Source: Castanea sativa (Eukaryota; Streptophyta; Magnoliopsida; Fagales; Fagaceae). Taken from it: 64,000 nt of DNA. Of the stretch, positions 1-11,959 are shown one piece after another. Both the position numbers and the translations under genes were made by a program. The stretch spans positions 50,763,751 through 50,827,750 of the forward strand of contig NC_134020.1 of assembly GCF_040712315.1 (NCBI RefSeq). Reading direction: 5' to 3'. The notes under the pieces are model-generated. The model was given only the letters and a program-made list of their open reading frames with translations, did no database searches and had not been told where the DNA came from. How positions within the stretch are numbered: position 1 is the first letter of the stretch; every line of letters begins with the position of its first letter.

Positions 1-1462
1 AGTTGCGGTTATCTCCATGATGCATCTCAGTATTTTGCATCACAGGATAAAGCAAAGGCCTCCCATCCACATACATGCTCTGTGTGGAACTTAGATTGTC
101 AGCAGGTATAGCAGCAAAATAATTAAATTCAATTGCAGGAATCTGGGGTTGGACATCAAAATCTTTCTCCAGCGGCCTCAATGCTGCAATTGTATCAGCT
201 TCCTGTTGATCTCCATGGGTCTGAAATCCAACTTGCATATCTGTGTGGTTTACATCAGGCAAAGTCACTATCGGTTCAACATTGAGAGGCTCATCATGAG
301 CTGGTTCAGGCATTTGATCAGCACGGTTTGATCTGACACGGGATCTTTTTCTTCTAGGTTGCTTTTCCTCTGGATCTTTATCCTGGACAGGAGCGTTATC
401 CTGTAGATTGTCTGAAGGTTCTACATCCACTGGTTGATTTCTCCTATCATCTCTAGATGATACAGAACCTGCACCATCATCAACACCATCTACATCGTAG
501 TCACTGTCACTACTAACAGCAGCTTGCTTATTTCCACCACAGCCACCTCGTCGCATATCAGTTACACCAGATGTCCCATTATCACTACTAGGCTGCTGAA
601 TTAGGGATTCCTCCCTGCTTAAAACCCCCAACCAGATTGCACTTTCCTTTGCCGTCATCTTATCCTGTAAGCACTTTGATTGGCGGACATGCCTCCTTAT
701 CTTAGCAATATCAGGTGACATGTGCTTTATAACCGCAGTTAATACTCCAACTTTCCACATCTTCTTCAAATCATGCGGCTTCTTATAAGGAGGTCTTTGA
801 CCATGGGGAAGCCCTAATTTTACCCACCAATCTTCATTTCCAGTTGGCCACCACGGTGGCGGAACTCCCTTTTCTAGCGGGTACTTTCTTTGAGGGGGGT
901 CACAGTGTTGCATTAAAGAAGACAAAAGTGACCCAAGAGTAGCATCTTGCAAGTCTTGAAGAATGCTTTGAGAGTTCCCATTCCGATTATTTTCTGCCTC
1001 AGTCATGGCAAGGCAGTCCGCTTCATACTTGGATATTGCTGCTGGCCCATTCTTATCAAACTTCACCTTTTCTTTCCACCAAGCTCTAATGTTGTCAGAA
1101 GCACCACTCACTGGCTTACCCTTCTCAGGAATGATACCATAGACAAATCCACGAGCTTTGCAAACTTCCATCAGCTTCAGCATATATTTGAGAATCCCAT
1201 CCTGTGCTCTAGACATTTTCTTCCTCCGAGCCTGATCAGTGGTCTGCTTGGGCTTCTGCTTCTCTGCAGCTTGTTGGGCTGCAATCTTCTGTCTTTCCTT
1301 AAGCCTCTTGAGTTTGATACGATCCTTCCACATTCGCCTTTCCAATTCTTCTGCTTCAATCTCTTCATCACTCACATCTTTATCCGCTATGTTGTCACAC
1401 CTTAAGTCATCAACTTCTAAATCCGAACTGTCGCCCAATGTGTCATCAATAAGGTGGTCCAT
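1..1462 (-). CDS. EIL3: EIN3-like transcription factor (EIL3/SLIM1 type), 3' end outside window
   Basis: Nuclear DNA-binding factor of the EIN3/EIL family. The SLIM1/EIL3 branch is known for control of the sulfur-deficiency response. From the ATG at 1462 the minus strand stays open for 487 codons to the window edge, with no intron, as is usual for this family. Residues 1-40 are acidic. The first basic region follows ([19 protein letters not shown], about residues 40-58), then the EIN3 DNA-binding domain to about residue 290, with family blocks such as [23 protein letters not shown] and [17 protein letters not shown]. After it come a Ser/Asp-rich stretch and a basic nuclear-localisation-like block ([11 protein letters not shown]). 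The visible C-terminal part ([16 protein letters not shown]) resembles EIL3 more than EIN3/EIL1, so the subfamily call is likely but not certain. The missing part should be roughly 100 residues. Confidence 0.93.
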   Translation of the reverse strand, partial: MDHLIDDTLGDSSDLEVDDLRCDNIADKDVSDEEIEAEELERRMWKDRIKLKRLKERQKIAAQQAAEKQKPKQTTDQARRKKMSRAQDGILKYMLKLMEVCKARGFVYGIIPEKGKPVSGASDNIRAWWKEKVKFDKNGPAAISKYEADCLAMTEAENNRNGNSQSILQDLQDATLGSLLSSLMQHCDPPQRKYPLEKGVPPPWWPTGNEDWWVKLGLPHGQRPPYKKPHDLKKMWKVGVLTAVIKHMSPDIAKIRRHVRQSKCLQDKMTAKESAIWLGVLSREESLIQQPSSDNGTSGVTDMRRGGCGGNKQAAVSSDSDYDVDGVDDGAGSVSSRDDRRNQPVDVEPSDNLQDNAPVQDKDPEEKQPRRKRSRVRSNRADQMPEPAHDEPLNVEPIVTLPDVNHTDMQVGFQTHGDQQEADTIAALRPLEKDFDVQPQIPAIEFNYFAAIPADNLSSTQSMYVDGRPLLYPVMQNTEMHHGDNRN

Positions 1463-1484
1463 TGAATCAAATTACAACAACCCT

Positions 1485-1931
1485 CTGGTTGATGAGGAAA
1501 ACGCTTGGAAGAAAACAAAACTAAATCTTGAATCTTACTACTTATTTTGTTTCAGCCCCCAAGCTATACAGCCACTCTAGGACTAAAATGAAAAGTAGTA
1601 CCAGGCTCCCTACTAGTGCAAGGTTCTGTTACATCGAACATCAAAATCAATCCACAATCAAAAACCCAGATTAATTTTCTATTCCTACCTTATCTCAGAA
1701 ACAAAACAAAACATAATTATTGCTGAATTCTAATGAACTCACAAATATTGAGCCAAACAGCCCCTTTTCTTTATTCAATCAAACCCATCCTCCTGATGAC
1801 CCCAAACAGCCCTACCTATAAAAATCCCTAAAAATTCTTAGATTACAAAGATTCAAATATTAACATACAAACCCAACATCCTGTATTAGATTTAAAAACA
1901 AACCCACATCTCAAAAGTTCTTCTTTTAAAA

Positions 1932-2000
<69 letters not shown>

Positions 2001-2191
2001 CAAAACCCCACTTCTCAGAATTTCCAAAAACTGAATCTTTTATACAGATAGAAATGAACCAATTCAAAGGGCCAGATTAAGTTATATAACACACACACAA
2101 AAACAAAAACAAAAAAAAATAATAATAAATAATAACAACAACATGAGATTGAGATTTTGGGAATTGAAAAAAAAAAATGAAGAATTCTTAC
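1485..2191 (-). other. Probable 5' UTR intron of the EIL3-like gene
   Basis: Read on the minus strand, a good donor (CTG|GTAAG) sits at 2192/2191 and a plausible pyrimidine-rich acceptor (ACCAG|AGGG) at 1485/1484, 22 bases before the start codon. Leader introns are common in this family. The intron would hold the TA microsatellite at 1941-1998. This is inferred from splice signals only; no transcript is available. Confidence 0.45.
1941..1998. repeat. (TA)n microsatellite, about 29 units
   Basis: Uninterrupted TA dinucleotides preceded by an A run, inside the presumed leader intron of the EIL3-like gene. Length is likely to vary between individuals. Confidence 0.97.
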
Positions 2192-2459
2192 CAGAATTCA
2201 ATTCCAATCTCTTCAGCTTCAGCCTTCACATATTTTGATGATAAATCCCAGAAATGAATTCGAAAGACGAAAATCCTCACAGTCGCGTATTTGTTTTGTC
2301 CTCTTCTCTATGTAGGAGCTGACAAATATGAGCCAGAGAGAGATAGAGATAACCCAGAAAAGGTATGTGAGTTTTGGGCAGATAAAAATTGCTTAAAATT
2401 CAATGCCAAAAAATATATATATATTTACGAAGAGAGTGAATGAGAGAGGGTTTGTTTTT

Positions 2460-2484
2460 AGAGAGAGAGAGAGAGAGAGAGAGA
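2460..2484. repeat. (GA)n microsatellite
   Basis: About 12 GA units in the promoter-side region of the EIL3-like gene, close to the presumed transcription start. GA/CT runs near plant start sites are common and may bind BBR/BPC factors; nothing here proves a role. Confidence 0.9.
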
Positions 2485-2489
2485 TATGC

Positions 2490-3750
2490 TCGACGGCCAA
2501 AGGAGTCAGCAAAAGACAACCACTTCGAGGGCTATCAGTCATCCATGAGGTGCCAATCTCTTCAATTTTTTTTAAGGTAAATTAAAACGTGGGACCCATG
2601 AGTTTCTCTTTGGTGATGCCTTCTGATTGGTCCAAAAATATATATAAAATAGTAATGGAAAAGTCTTTGTATTATGCTCCTCTCTTTTTTTAAGGTTTTT
2701 TGAAAGGTCTGGTTAATATATGCTCTAAAAGTATACATTAATAAAATTGTTTTTGAAAAAATTTTATTGAGAATTGAAAAATTTGTCAAAATTTTTTCAA
2801 TTTTCAATAAAATTTTTTTAAAAATAGTATATTATTATAAACTCTTAAAATACACGTCAATTAAAATTTTTTATAATAGTACGTTGTATATAGACACCAT
2901 AAATAGGAAATTTTCCTTTTTGGTTTTTTGAATTGTACATTGTATATAGACACCAGAAATAGGAAATTACCAAAATAAGAGTGCTTTTATAAGTATTCCT
3001 TATTTTTAGCAAATATTGACAAGGTAAGTAATAATAATAACAATAAAATTTCTCATTATTTTTAGCAAATATTAACAGAGTAAGTAATAATAATAATAAT
3101 AATAATAGTAAAATTTCTCATAATATAGTAAGGTAGGTAATTACTTATTATACAAATGAATATATTTCACATGACTTTAATAGACCTACCCATGAAGAAT
3201 GATCTGGCTTTTAATTAAACAAAAATTTTATCTTTAAATTGATTTGGAGGAAACATTTTCCATTTCCAATCCATAGCAATTAATAAAAGAATAAAGTTTA
3301 CCACAAAATTGGTTGTAGGTAAACCTTACATAATAAAATAAACATTGTTGCATATTTTAAAAGTTTAACCATTGAACTACGTGTTCATTATTTATTATAT
3401 AATCTATAAGCTTATATTTTATGCATAATTTTAAACTATAAAAACTTGCAATTTAAAAAATTTATTGACGACATAGCTATTAATTTTTAATTTTCTAGAA
3501 ATTTTACAAATATGAAGAATATAAGAATAAATTGGTGGATTTATCAAAATTCATCCCCAATATAAATATATTGAATAAAGTTGTAATTTAAAACTATAAC
3601 TAATTTTATAACTAAATTTTGTTCTTAATAAAATTATTCAAGTTCATATGACTCATTTAAATAATATGTAAATAGTTTATGAGTGGGTTAGAGGATACTC
3701 CTCTAAACTAGATTAAAGAAAAATTATGTTTATCAATTAATTAATGTTTC
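2490..3750. other. Spacer, no gene seen
   Basis: A+T-rich sequence. Two local direct duplications are visible: a block of about 30 bases around the motif TGTATATAGACACCA (near 2885 and 2940), and a block of about 60 bases around TTTTTAGCAAATATT followed by TAA repeats (near 3003 and 3058). No coding potential recognised. Confidence 0.7.
3384..3585 (+). repeat. Dispersed repeat, first copy
   Basis: About 200 bases that recur in the same orientation near 5154-5365. Both contain the shared core TTAATTTTTAATTTTCTAG and the order ATAATCTATAAG ... TTTTATGCATAATT. No ends or target duplications could be fixed. Family unknown. Confidence 0.7.
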
Positions 3751-3766
3751 AAAATTGAGTTGTATA

Positions 3767-3916
3767 CCACCGCATGCCCTCGGTGTGATGGTCATTTCAT
3801 AAGTATAAGTACTTGTAGGGTGTGGGAGGCAAGAGCCGGGGTTCAAGTCTCTCAGAAGGAGCTTCACACATGTATACACTTAGATTAGGTTAGAGTATAA
3901 ATTCTATCTTGTATCT
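3767..3916 (+). mobile_element. tRNA-derived SINE with perfect 16-bp target duplications
   Basis: A 150-bp element flanked by identical copies of AAAATTGAGTTGTATA (3751-3766 and 3917-3932). It has a box-A-like start (GGTGTGATGGTCA) and a clear box B (GGGGTTCAAGTC), and ends in CTTGTATCT. It is related to the copies at 25497-25646 and 49934-50103. The general layout resembles the plant Au-type SINEs, but the family name is a guess. Confidence 0.9.
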
Positions 3917-3934
3917 AAAATTGAGTTGTATAAG

Positions 3935-6170
3935 AGTTAAATCAAAATTTAATGGTTTTATGAGTCATCACAATCACACTTTTTTTTAGAAGGATCACAA
4001 TCATATAATTGGTTGGAGGAATCCCACTAATGGCAAGTAAAAAGACCATCATTGTGTATTTTTAATTACATGACATTTTTTTTTTATAAATCATATTACT
4101 TGTTTAAATAATATAAGTAAGTGATATTATGAAACACTAATGTAATGGATTAGAGGAAATTTTTTTAAACTAGTTTGGAAGAAAATACTACTTAACTATG
4201 TTATCTTGACAAGTGTTAAAGAATAATATAAATTAAAGTAATAGAAACCAATTTTGACATGTTCTTTTCATTAAAAGTTCTGTATCTCAATTGATTGACA
4301 CATTTTGATATTTTAAATTGAGACATCCAATATTCTAATCTTCTATCTCAAATATCAAAATAATAATAATAATTTGATATGCCTTTCATTTTGAGTTGCC
4401 TCAATCAAAAACCCTAAACTAGCCGTATTTGTGGAGAGCAAAAACCCTTTTTGGGGGCGGCCACGAACTTCCCAAATTCCAATGCATAACTTTGTTCCAC
4501 TTCCACCTCATTTGGATTTTGGCGTTATTCCTTTGTAAAAATAAAATAATGCATCTATCATTTTGTTGATTAATTTATGCAAATATTCAGGAAAAGAAAC
4601 TGGTTGACGTAAATGATATGTGGAATTTGTTAAAGATATTCAATTTTTTTTTATTTTAGTTTTTTAGCTTTTAATTTTTTGGGTTATATGATTGTATCAT
4701 GGTGATAGATCTTATCAACAAGAATCATAGCGAACAACGGAATTGAAGGGTACTCTTCAAACCAACAGATAGGACCTTCCGCTAATTTGAGACATTAATA
4801 AAAAAAGAAACTTTTTTTTTCTAAAGCACATCATTTTTAGTGTGCTGATTTCCTATATATTTAGCCATAATTTGGGCTAAGAGCGATGAGATTTACTAGG
4901 AAGGTGAAATCTTGGCCTAAGGGTAAGGATTTGATATTTAAGTCAGCCATATGTAGGAAAATTCGTAAATAGTTCCGGAGTATAGTAAAATGGTACTTCT
5001 TTTTCTAACACTCATGGTGGACCCCGCTATGAATTTTAATCAGTGGACCCTATCATGAATGTGAGAGGAGGGAGCATCATTCTCCATACTTCAGAAGTGG
5101 ATTTCATATTCTTTACGTTCTTAATATACATGTCAAATTTTATGTCAATCGGATATTATTTACTATATAATCTATAAGATTATATTTTATGCATAATTAT
5201 AAACTACAAAAACTTACAATTTAAATAATTTATTAATAACGTAGCTATTAATTTTTAATTTTCTAGAAATTTTGCAAGCATGAAGGATATAAAAAGAAAA
5301 TATAATCCAATGGTGGATTTGTCAAAATTCACCTCAAATAAAAAATATTGAGTAAGGCTATAACAAAAAATTTAGCTTGAACTCTTAAAAATTTCGTGCA
5401 TTTCCCTTCCTTATCCCAAAAAAAAAAACATTCCCTATTTCCCTAACCGCTTTCATTAACGTTTAAAAATGCCTTGAAACACTTGTCTATTTTCGACTAA
5501 TGTAAGAGTAGCTTGATCAAACACTCTTTTTTTTTTTTTTTTTAAATAATTTGATGATAAGGTGATGGTAAAGCTAAAGGGTGATTTGAATCTTATTTAT
5601 GCAATGAGAGTATATTATGGCTTCATTTGTTTCGATGAAAAATCTTGTGTAAAGATAGTTTTTTTTTTTTTTTTTTGGTAATATAAAAAAAGATGAGTTA
5701 AAGGAAAAAGTATGGCTTATTTTTAGAGATTGTTTTCCACTAATTTTTTTGAAAAACAACTATCTCACAACAAACTAAATAAGAGAAGTTAGGAGGTTAT
5801 TTTTCAACTCATTTAAAATTGCTACTAAATATTGAAAAATGAGACAGTTTTATGGAGCATATTTCATTATTTCTTGAAAAATAACTCATTTTTTAGAAAA
5901 TGTCATTGTTGAAACAAACAGACATTATACCACTTAGTCACACAACTCTTAACCATGTACACTTTCTAAAGATATTTCAAACTGTAATTTAATAATCTTA
6001 AAAAAAAAAGTGGTGGTAAAATATTTTTTTAAATTAATTTCTCTTAGAAATAAGAAATTGAAAGAACAAATTATAATAACTAGATTTTTTCTTTTAGCAA
6101 TTGAGTTCTAATATCTAACCTATGTTTAAAAGAGAGCGAGTGGGTGTGGGACCAATAGTCCAATAAGAGC
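3935..6170. other. Spacer, no gene seen
   Basis: A+T-rich and repeat-derived. Around 4980-5110 there is a stretch (TGGACCC...CATGAATGTGAGAGGAGGGAG) related to the interior of the Mutator-like element at 61279-61663. No gene recognised. Confidence 0.65.
5154..5365 (+). repeat. Dispersed repeat, second copy
   Basis: Direct-orientation partner of the block at 3384-3585, with many substitutions and small indels, which suggests an old duplication or an old transposon family. Confidence 0.7.
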
Positions 6171-6176
6171 ACCTTC

Positions 6177-6938
6177 TGTGGGGAGTAAAAGGACCCAAGC
6201 AGGCATTTGGGCCTTTGGGCTCTAGCAAGGAGGGCCGATCTGTTCATGAGTTGAGAACTTGTTAGTACTGCAAATCGGCCCATACGCTGAGGGTCCGAGG
6301 ACACATCCGAGGGTGAGTTTCTCCTCGGACAGACCCAAGAGAACTCGGAGATTCACTACGAAAGTTAAGGCAGAATTCTGGAAAGACTGTTGGTTAAGAG
6401 GGGGAAATCCTGAACCTTCTAGATACACCGATGTTAGAAAAATATCATGAGCAAAGGCTGCCACCTCCACATTAAAGACTCTGCACCTACCTCCCTGGCC
6501 GCATTAATGGGGAAGTGACCCCTGAACAGTAGAATTGAAACTTCTGGTTACTATTCAAAGTCACTAAGAGAATAAATATCTAGAGGGGAGGGGATTTGAG
6601 CAACACGTAGATAAAGCATCAGGAGAAGAAGTATTTAAGGGAGGTAAAGGCCAAAGAAAAGGGGGATCAGTCAGTTGTAAAGAAGGAAATTAAGAATTGT
6701 AACCTTTAAGAAAGAAAGAAAGAAATAATACAGAAGTGGTCATCGGCTTTCGTCCGAGGAGGTCCATTTGCAATTATCATCCATTATTTACAAGTGTTTG
6801 CACACCTTAGCCTGTTATCAAGTTCTCAGTATCTCTAACCTAGATTTCAAGCCCACACTCTACAAATTTAATTGTTTAAGGCTTATTGGGCCTGAGCCCA
6901 TAGTTGTCTTTGGGTCCAGGTGCAATTGTGTACTTACA
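6177..6938 (+). mobile_element. Solo LTR of an LTR retrotransposon
   Basis: The segment begins TGTGGGGAGTAAAAGGACC and ends TGTACTTACA, so it has TG...CA ends. It matches, end to end but diverged, the reverse complement of the LTR at 63001-63759; shared blocks include CTGTTGGTTAAGAGGGGG, CACATTAAAGAC and GCACCTACCTCC. It is also related to the larger LTR at 51551-53219. No internal domain lies on either side, so it is read as a solo LTR. The 5-bp flanks (CCTTC and TATTC) do not match, so the target duplication has decayed or the ends are slightly off. Confidence 0.75.
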
Positions 6939-8560
6939 TATTCTTCTTCTTTTTTTGAGAAAAACCAATAAAAGTACCTAGAACTTATGTTGTACTAGTT
7001 TCATTTCTACCATGAGGGTTATAGTTATTTTAATCCATAAAATCTTGGTTGCAAAAAAAAAAAAAATCCATAAAATCTTTTGTTCTTAAATAATATAGTT
7101 GAGGTTTAAATCTCACATACATAAAAAAATCAATTGACACTTTTTTTTTTGGTACAGTGGGAATGCTTCATATATATTTATTTTTGTGTTTTCTATATAT
7201 GGTATTTAAATCTTTTATAACTATTTTTTATGAAAAAAAATTTAATATTTATAAACAAGTGGACTTTCTTAGCAAAAATAAATAAACAAATAAACATAAG
7301 TGGACTTTTTAATTTGGTAATCCCACCATCAAGTTTTTTTTCCCACTCAAGCCTAGTCAATGTTTTATGAGTGTCTGCATATCATAGAATCAGTGATACG
7401 ACCAAGGGCTATACCAAGTTTTGAAAGTGAAAACCTCGTGGATTTATAATTTATTTCGTAATCCCCAATTACTATTTGCTATATATGTGATCATGCACTC
7501 CATAACCTAAATTCTTATTATTTTTACTTATACCTTTGTTTTTTTTAAAGCATATAGTACACATTTAACGATTATAATTAACATCAATTTACAAACAAGT
7601 GGACCAAAAAAAAAAAAAAACACCAATAAGCTTGGGATTCTTTTGTATTTATTTATTTCTTTCTTTCTTTCTTTCCTTAATTAAGTTTACTCTGAAATTG
7701 ATAATGACTACTGCATATCATAGAATGTGTGATCTAACTAATGACTACCTTGTTTTTTACGGGTAGAAAAATAATGCAGCAAACACAGAATAAAATAGTA
7801 TATCTAGAGTTTAACAAGCTGTCTAAATTCTAATGCAGTTATACTTTCTTCAGTTTTCTAATTAAGATAATGTGTATTATCTATTTTCATGAATCTAATC
7901 TAGTACGTGGATCATGATTCACACGGTTTTAGATTCATTTTTATAGGGCAGGGTTTTTCAATTATCATACAGTAGCCTATTACAGTGCATTGGTGTGCAC
8001 ACCCATAAAAAAAAACACACACACACACATATTATTTATCTATTTTAGGGTTAGAACTTAGTATAGAACTTGGCTGATGCCTCCAACTATCGTGGAGGAA
8101 TTTCTCCAAGTGCATACAATATATATATTTTTAGAAAACTTTTATTGCAAATTGTAGTGCAATTGCAATCATTCATTGACCACACTTTTAGTGTTAAGTT
8201 TTGTTATTAGATTTTCAGTTGCCTATAATGGTGGTTTACAGACCTATAATGGTGGGTTTTAGACTTTCTGTTAGCTGCCAAACTAATAAAGTCTCATTAT
8301 TGTTGAGCCGCCTACCAAAAAAAACTATTTGACATTTTGACTTGATGGTAAAGATCACTTATCATGAAACAGATGTCATAAGTTTAATTTTATCATATTT
8401 ATCAAAATAGAAATGACCTATAATACCAAAATATAAGTTTATTATACACTTATAAAAATTTCACTTCATTTATTTAAAAAGAAAATAAAAGGAAAGAATA
8501 AAAGATCCCATGAAGCGATTTATATCTTTTGTAATAATTTGACTCAAATTCTTAATTAAT

Positions 8561-8564
<4 letters not shown>

Positions 8565-8624
<60 letters not shown>
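8565..8624. repeat. Compound (CT)n(AT)n microsatellite
   Basis: About 16 CT units followed directly by about 14 AT units, then a T run. Confidence 0.97.
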
Positions 8625-8639
<15 letters not shown>

Positions 8640-9736
8640 GTTGAGAAAACTCTATAAAATTTAAAATGACAAAAAATATATAGAGTTCTAACTTATGAGG
8701 AAGTGGTTTACACCTTCATACCAAAAATAAAAATGGTAAGACCATAACTTTTGCCACAATTCGTCTACATGGCGAGTTATGAGCAGTGGAGTAAATATGA
8801 TGGGTTTATAACTTCACCGTTCACAACTCACTACGTGAACAAATTATGATAAAATTATGACTTTAGTTGTGGTCTTAACATTATTGTATAGGAAATGATT
8901 GAAGGCCTATTTGTTTATATGTTCAGAAAGTGACGTGAAATTGTGTGTTTTTATGAACTCTTGATTTCTTCCTAACTTGCTTTTTTAAACTTGGCTTGTA
9001 ATAAAATACTATATAGCTAGTGATGCTGGTATGGAAATCTTTTGTCAACTATCAGAAGATCAACTTTAAGCATTCCGTTATCTCATTTTTAACAAAAAGA
9101 AGATGCTATTCGCACCACCACATTATCAAGAACAATTTATTCGGGAATTTATGGTGAATCTCAACTTTGATTGGTGCGTACACCATGTTTAGAACAACTA
9201 GCCATTGAAAAGATGGACACACTTTCAATACTGGTGAAAAGGACAATTTCATAAATCTGTAAAGGAATAGATCATTTGTTGCAGCTTTACAATGACAATT
9301 CCATTCTAGATTTCTTTTCGAATACAAAATCGGCTGTAATGACACAATGATAAATAATTGCTTATTTTGGAAATTTAAACCATGATATATCCAATCATTT
9401 AATTATTATTCTAACATTAATTTTGAAAAGTATATATACTTATTCTTTTCATCTAATTTCACAAGCACCTAAAATTGAAGGCCAGATCTTAATGGTTGAC
9501 TACTTTCCTTGACAGATTAACCTTGAATTGGAATAGTGCAAGTGAAAAGCAGAGCATTTCTAGATGGTTGAATCTAGAGAAGATGAAAGTGATCGAGTGT
9601 AGGCTTTCGGTTAACTTAAACATTTCTGGCCCACGCCTCCACTTTGTAGGACAGTGTAAAGGGATGGAAGGGATCAAATTTTCTGCACTTGAATTCACCT
9701 TTTTTGGATATCTTTATCAAAGGAAATCTACATAAA

Positions 9737-9738
<2 letters not shown>

Positions 9739-9774
<36 letters not shown>
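9739..9774. repeat. (CT)n microsatellite
   Basis: About 18 uninterrupted CT units. Confidence 0.96.
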
Positions 9775-9775
<1 letters not shown>

Positions 9776-9904
9776 AAGTTTCCAAGCTAGAAAAATTAGT
9801 TATTTTGTGCCATTTTCATTATATAGCCTTTTTTTTTTTTTTTTAAATATTTAGAGATGATTTTAAACAATGGTGTTTGCTCTTAATGCTAACTTTTTTT
9901 TATC

Positions 9905-10439
9905 GAGGATTCTAGCCTTTTACCCTTATTTTTCAAAATATTTGGCAATATGCCCATGTTTTGAAATTATTTAGGTTCGTGCACTTGTTTCGAAACTTGA
10001 TTGGTAGAAATTCGAGTATGGGGTGATCAAACTTAAAAAAAAATAATAATAATAAGTGCATGGAACTTGAGTTCATGGAGTTCAAGTTCCATACCTATAG
10101 CTGCGTTTTATAAGACCTATAGCGGCGTTTTCTATGGAACTCGAGCTCCATGAACTCGAGTTCCATGCATTTTTTTTTTTTTTTTTTTAAGTTTGGTCAC
10201 CCCAAATCTATAGCTGTGTTTTATAAGACTTATAGCGGCGTTTTATGTGGAACTCGAGCTCCATGAACTCGAGTTCCATGCAATTTTTTTTTTATTAATT
10301 TTTTTTAAAAATTTGATTGTGCATAACTCGATTTTGAGAAAATCAAGTTTCAAAATAGGGGCACGAACCTAAATAGTTTGGAAACAGGGGCATATTGCCA
10401 AATATTTTGAAAAATGAGGGTACAAGGCTAGAATCCCCC
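9905..10439. mobile_element. Mutator-like miniature element (535 bp) with 9-bp target duplication
   Basis: The ends are inverted repeats of about 115 bp: the left end reads GGATTCTAGCCTTTTACCC and the right end, reversed, reads GGATTCTAGCCTTGTACCC. The flanks carry identical 9-bp copies of TTTTTTATC (9896-9904 and 10440-10448), the size expected for Mutator. The interior holds a tandem repeat around CTATAGCTGCGTTTTATAAG and three palindromes centred on CTCGAGCTCCATGAACTCGAG-like sequence. It has no coding capacity, so it needs a transposase from elsewhere. Confidence 0.9.
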
Positions 10440-10448
10440 TTTTTTATC

Positions 10449-11590
10449 ATCAAACCTAAACTCTAATTGATTTTTTAATGTAGGTGGAGATCAAACTTCA
10501 AATCTCAGACACCAATTGATTTTTTGGTGTAGGCGGGAATCAAACCATATATCTCTTATTCGACGACAAGAGATTTTACCAGTTGAGTAACTGAAATTCT
10601 GGAACCCACTTCAAGAAGAAGCTTGAATGATATGTCAACTGTCAAGTGTTAACTGATAACAATCGATGTTACCTAGCTTGCTACTTTATTTAGTAACCTT
10701 TTTTCACATAAAAATCTTTGTGATGTTTTTGTCCTTTAACTACACAGATTACAATATTAAGCAAGGTCAAGTAATACTAATTGAATACGTTTACTCATAC
10801 TCAAGCCGGAGAGAGGGGACATGAATTCCAACTTGCTTGTTGATTCAGTTATGTGAGAATTGCTTTTGTGGAACGACCAAGATTTCGTCTCATCACTATT
10901 TCACTAGTATCCCTAATGGGACCCTAAAGACTAAAGTAACTCTAATGAAAGAAAGTGATTGTGTTTTATGTCAACCTAATGACATTTTCGTTCTTTTCCC
11001 TTTCTGTCCTTTAGGTTTTGGAAAAATTTTCAAAATCTAATTTAAATCCACTACTTTAACATTATTATTGATGAAAACTGTTAACTTGTGTTTGGATAAA
11101 GAATAAGGAAAACTCTTAGAATTTTCAAATAATGGGATTTAAATTAATGGGGTTTCCAATCTTTACTAGTTTGATTTTTCATTGTTTGCATAAGCATAAT
11201 GAAAGATTAAGAAAGCAGAGAATTGTAGCAATTGCAACAATGATAGTAATGGCTAAAGCTCCTGTTTAGTGTTATAGTGCATTAGACTAGACATGATGCG
11301 AATAAGTGAACAATTTTAAATACATGTCCATAATTTATTGCGGGCATTGCATTAAAACACCATATGCAAGCCAAACCCTATATTCATATGATTTGGTGTA
11401 TAAAAAGTTTATAAATAATTACATATTCATACATCTATTAATTAACCTACATAACATGAAAGATAACAAGTCGAAATTTGCAAGTTGTGAAAATTGAGCT
11501 TGATGCTAAAGTAGTAATGGAATGGATATCAAGTAGTTTGTGTAATAATTATGCTCACTCTACCCTTATTTTGGATTGCATGCAACTTAT
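10449..11590. other. Spacer, no gene seen
   Basis: No domain-bearing reading frame. Near 10490-10570 a block with tandem AATTGATTTTTTGGTGTAGG-like units repeats twice. Nothing further recognised. Confidence 0.6.
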
Positions 11591-11598
11591 GAGACAAA

Positions 11599-11950
11599 TA
11601 GTGGCGTAGCTATTAAAGGACCGAGGGAGGCCTGGGACCCCCAAAATTTCTAAAAAAATTAATTTTTTTTTTGAAATATCTTAAATAATTTGAAATATTT
11701 TAAATAACCTTATCATTTTGGCCCTCTATGTCTAATAATAAATATTTTCTACCCTTAAAAAAAGATTTGTGACTACCCTAAGTTTTTTTTATGCCCAATA
11801 AAAATACTTTGGTCCATTTAACAACATATTAGGGCCTTGCTAGAAAAAAGAAAACCCCCCCCCCCAAAATTGCACATTACTATTTTACATTTCATAGAAA
11901 AAATATATTATATATGGCCCCCCAAAAATTAATTTCTAGCTCTGTCATTG
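11599..11950. mobile_element. hAT-like non-autonomous element with 8-bp target duplication
   Basis: A 352-bp insert between identical copies of GAGACAAA (11591-11598 and 11951-11958). Terminal inverted repeats are short and imperfect: TAGTGGCGTAGCTA on the left and, reversed, CAATGACAGAGCTA on the right. The 8-bp duplication and CA-TG-like ends fit the hAT superfamily. Part of the interior resembles the element at 30353-30789. No protein is encoded. Confidence 0.82.
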
Positions 11951-11959
11951 GAGACAAAT

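Larger units (their letters stand above)
6944..9890. other. Spacer, no gene seen
   Basis: A+T-rich sequence with poly-A and poly-T runs, TTTC repeats near 7660, CA repeats near 8018, and the compound microsatellite at 8565-8624. Short open frames near 9106-9345 and 9489-9735 have no recognisable domain and overlap on both strands; they are not called. Confidence 0.65.

Noticed and set aside
1843..2067. Open frame with Tyr-Ile repeats
   Set aside because: Translation of the TA microsatellite in a presumed intron.
6146..6176. Alternative LTR start at TGTGGGACC
   Set aside because: Comparison with the related LTR at 63001-63759 places the start at TGTGGGGAGTAAAAGG (6177).
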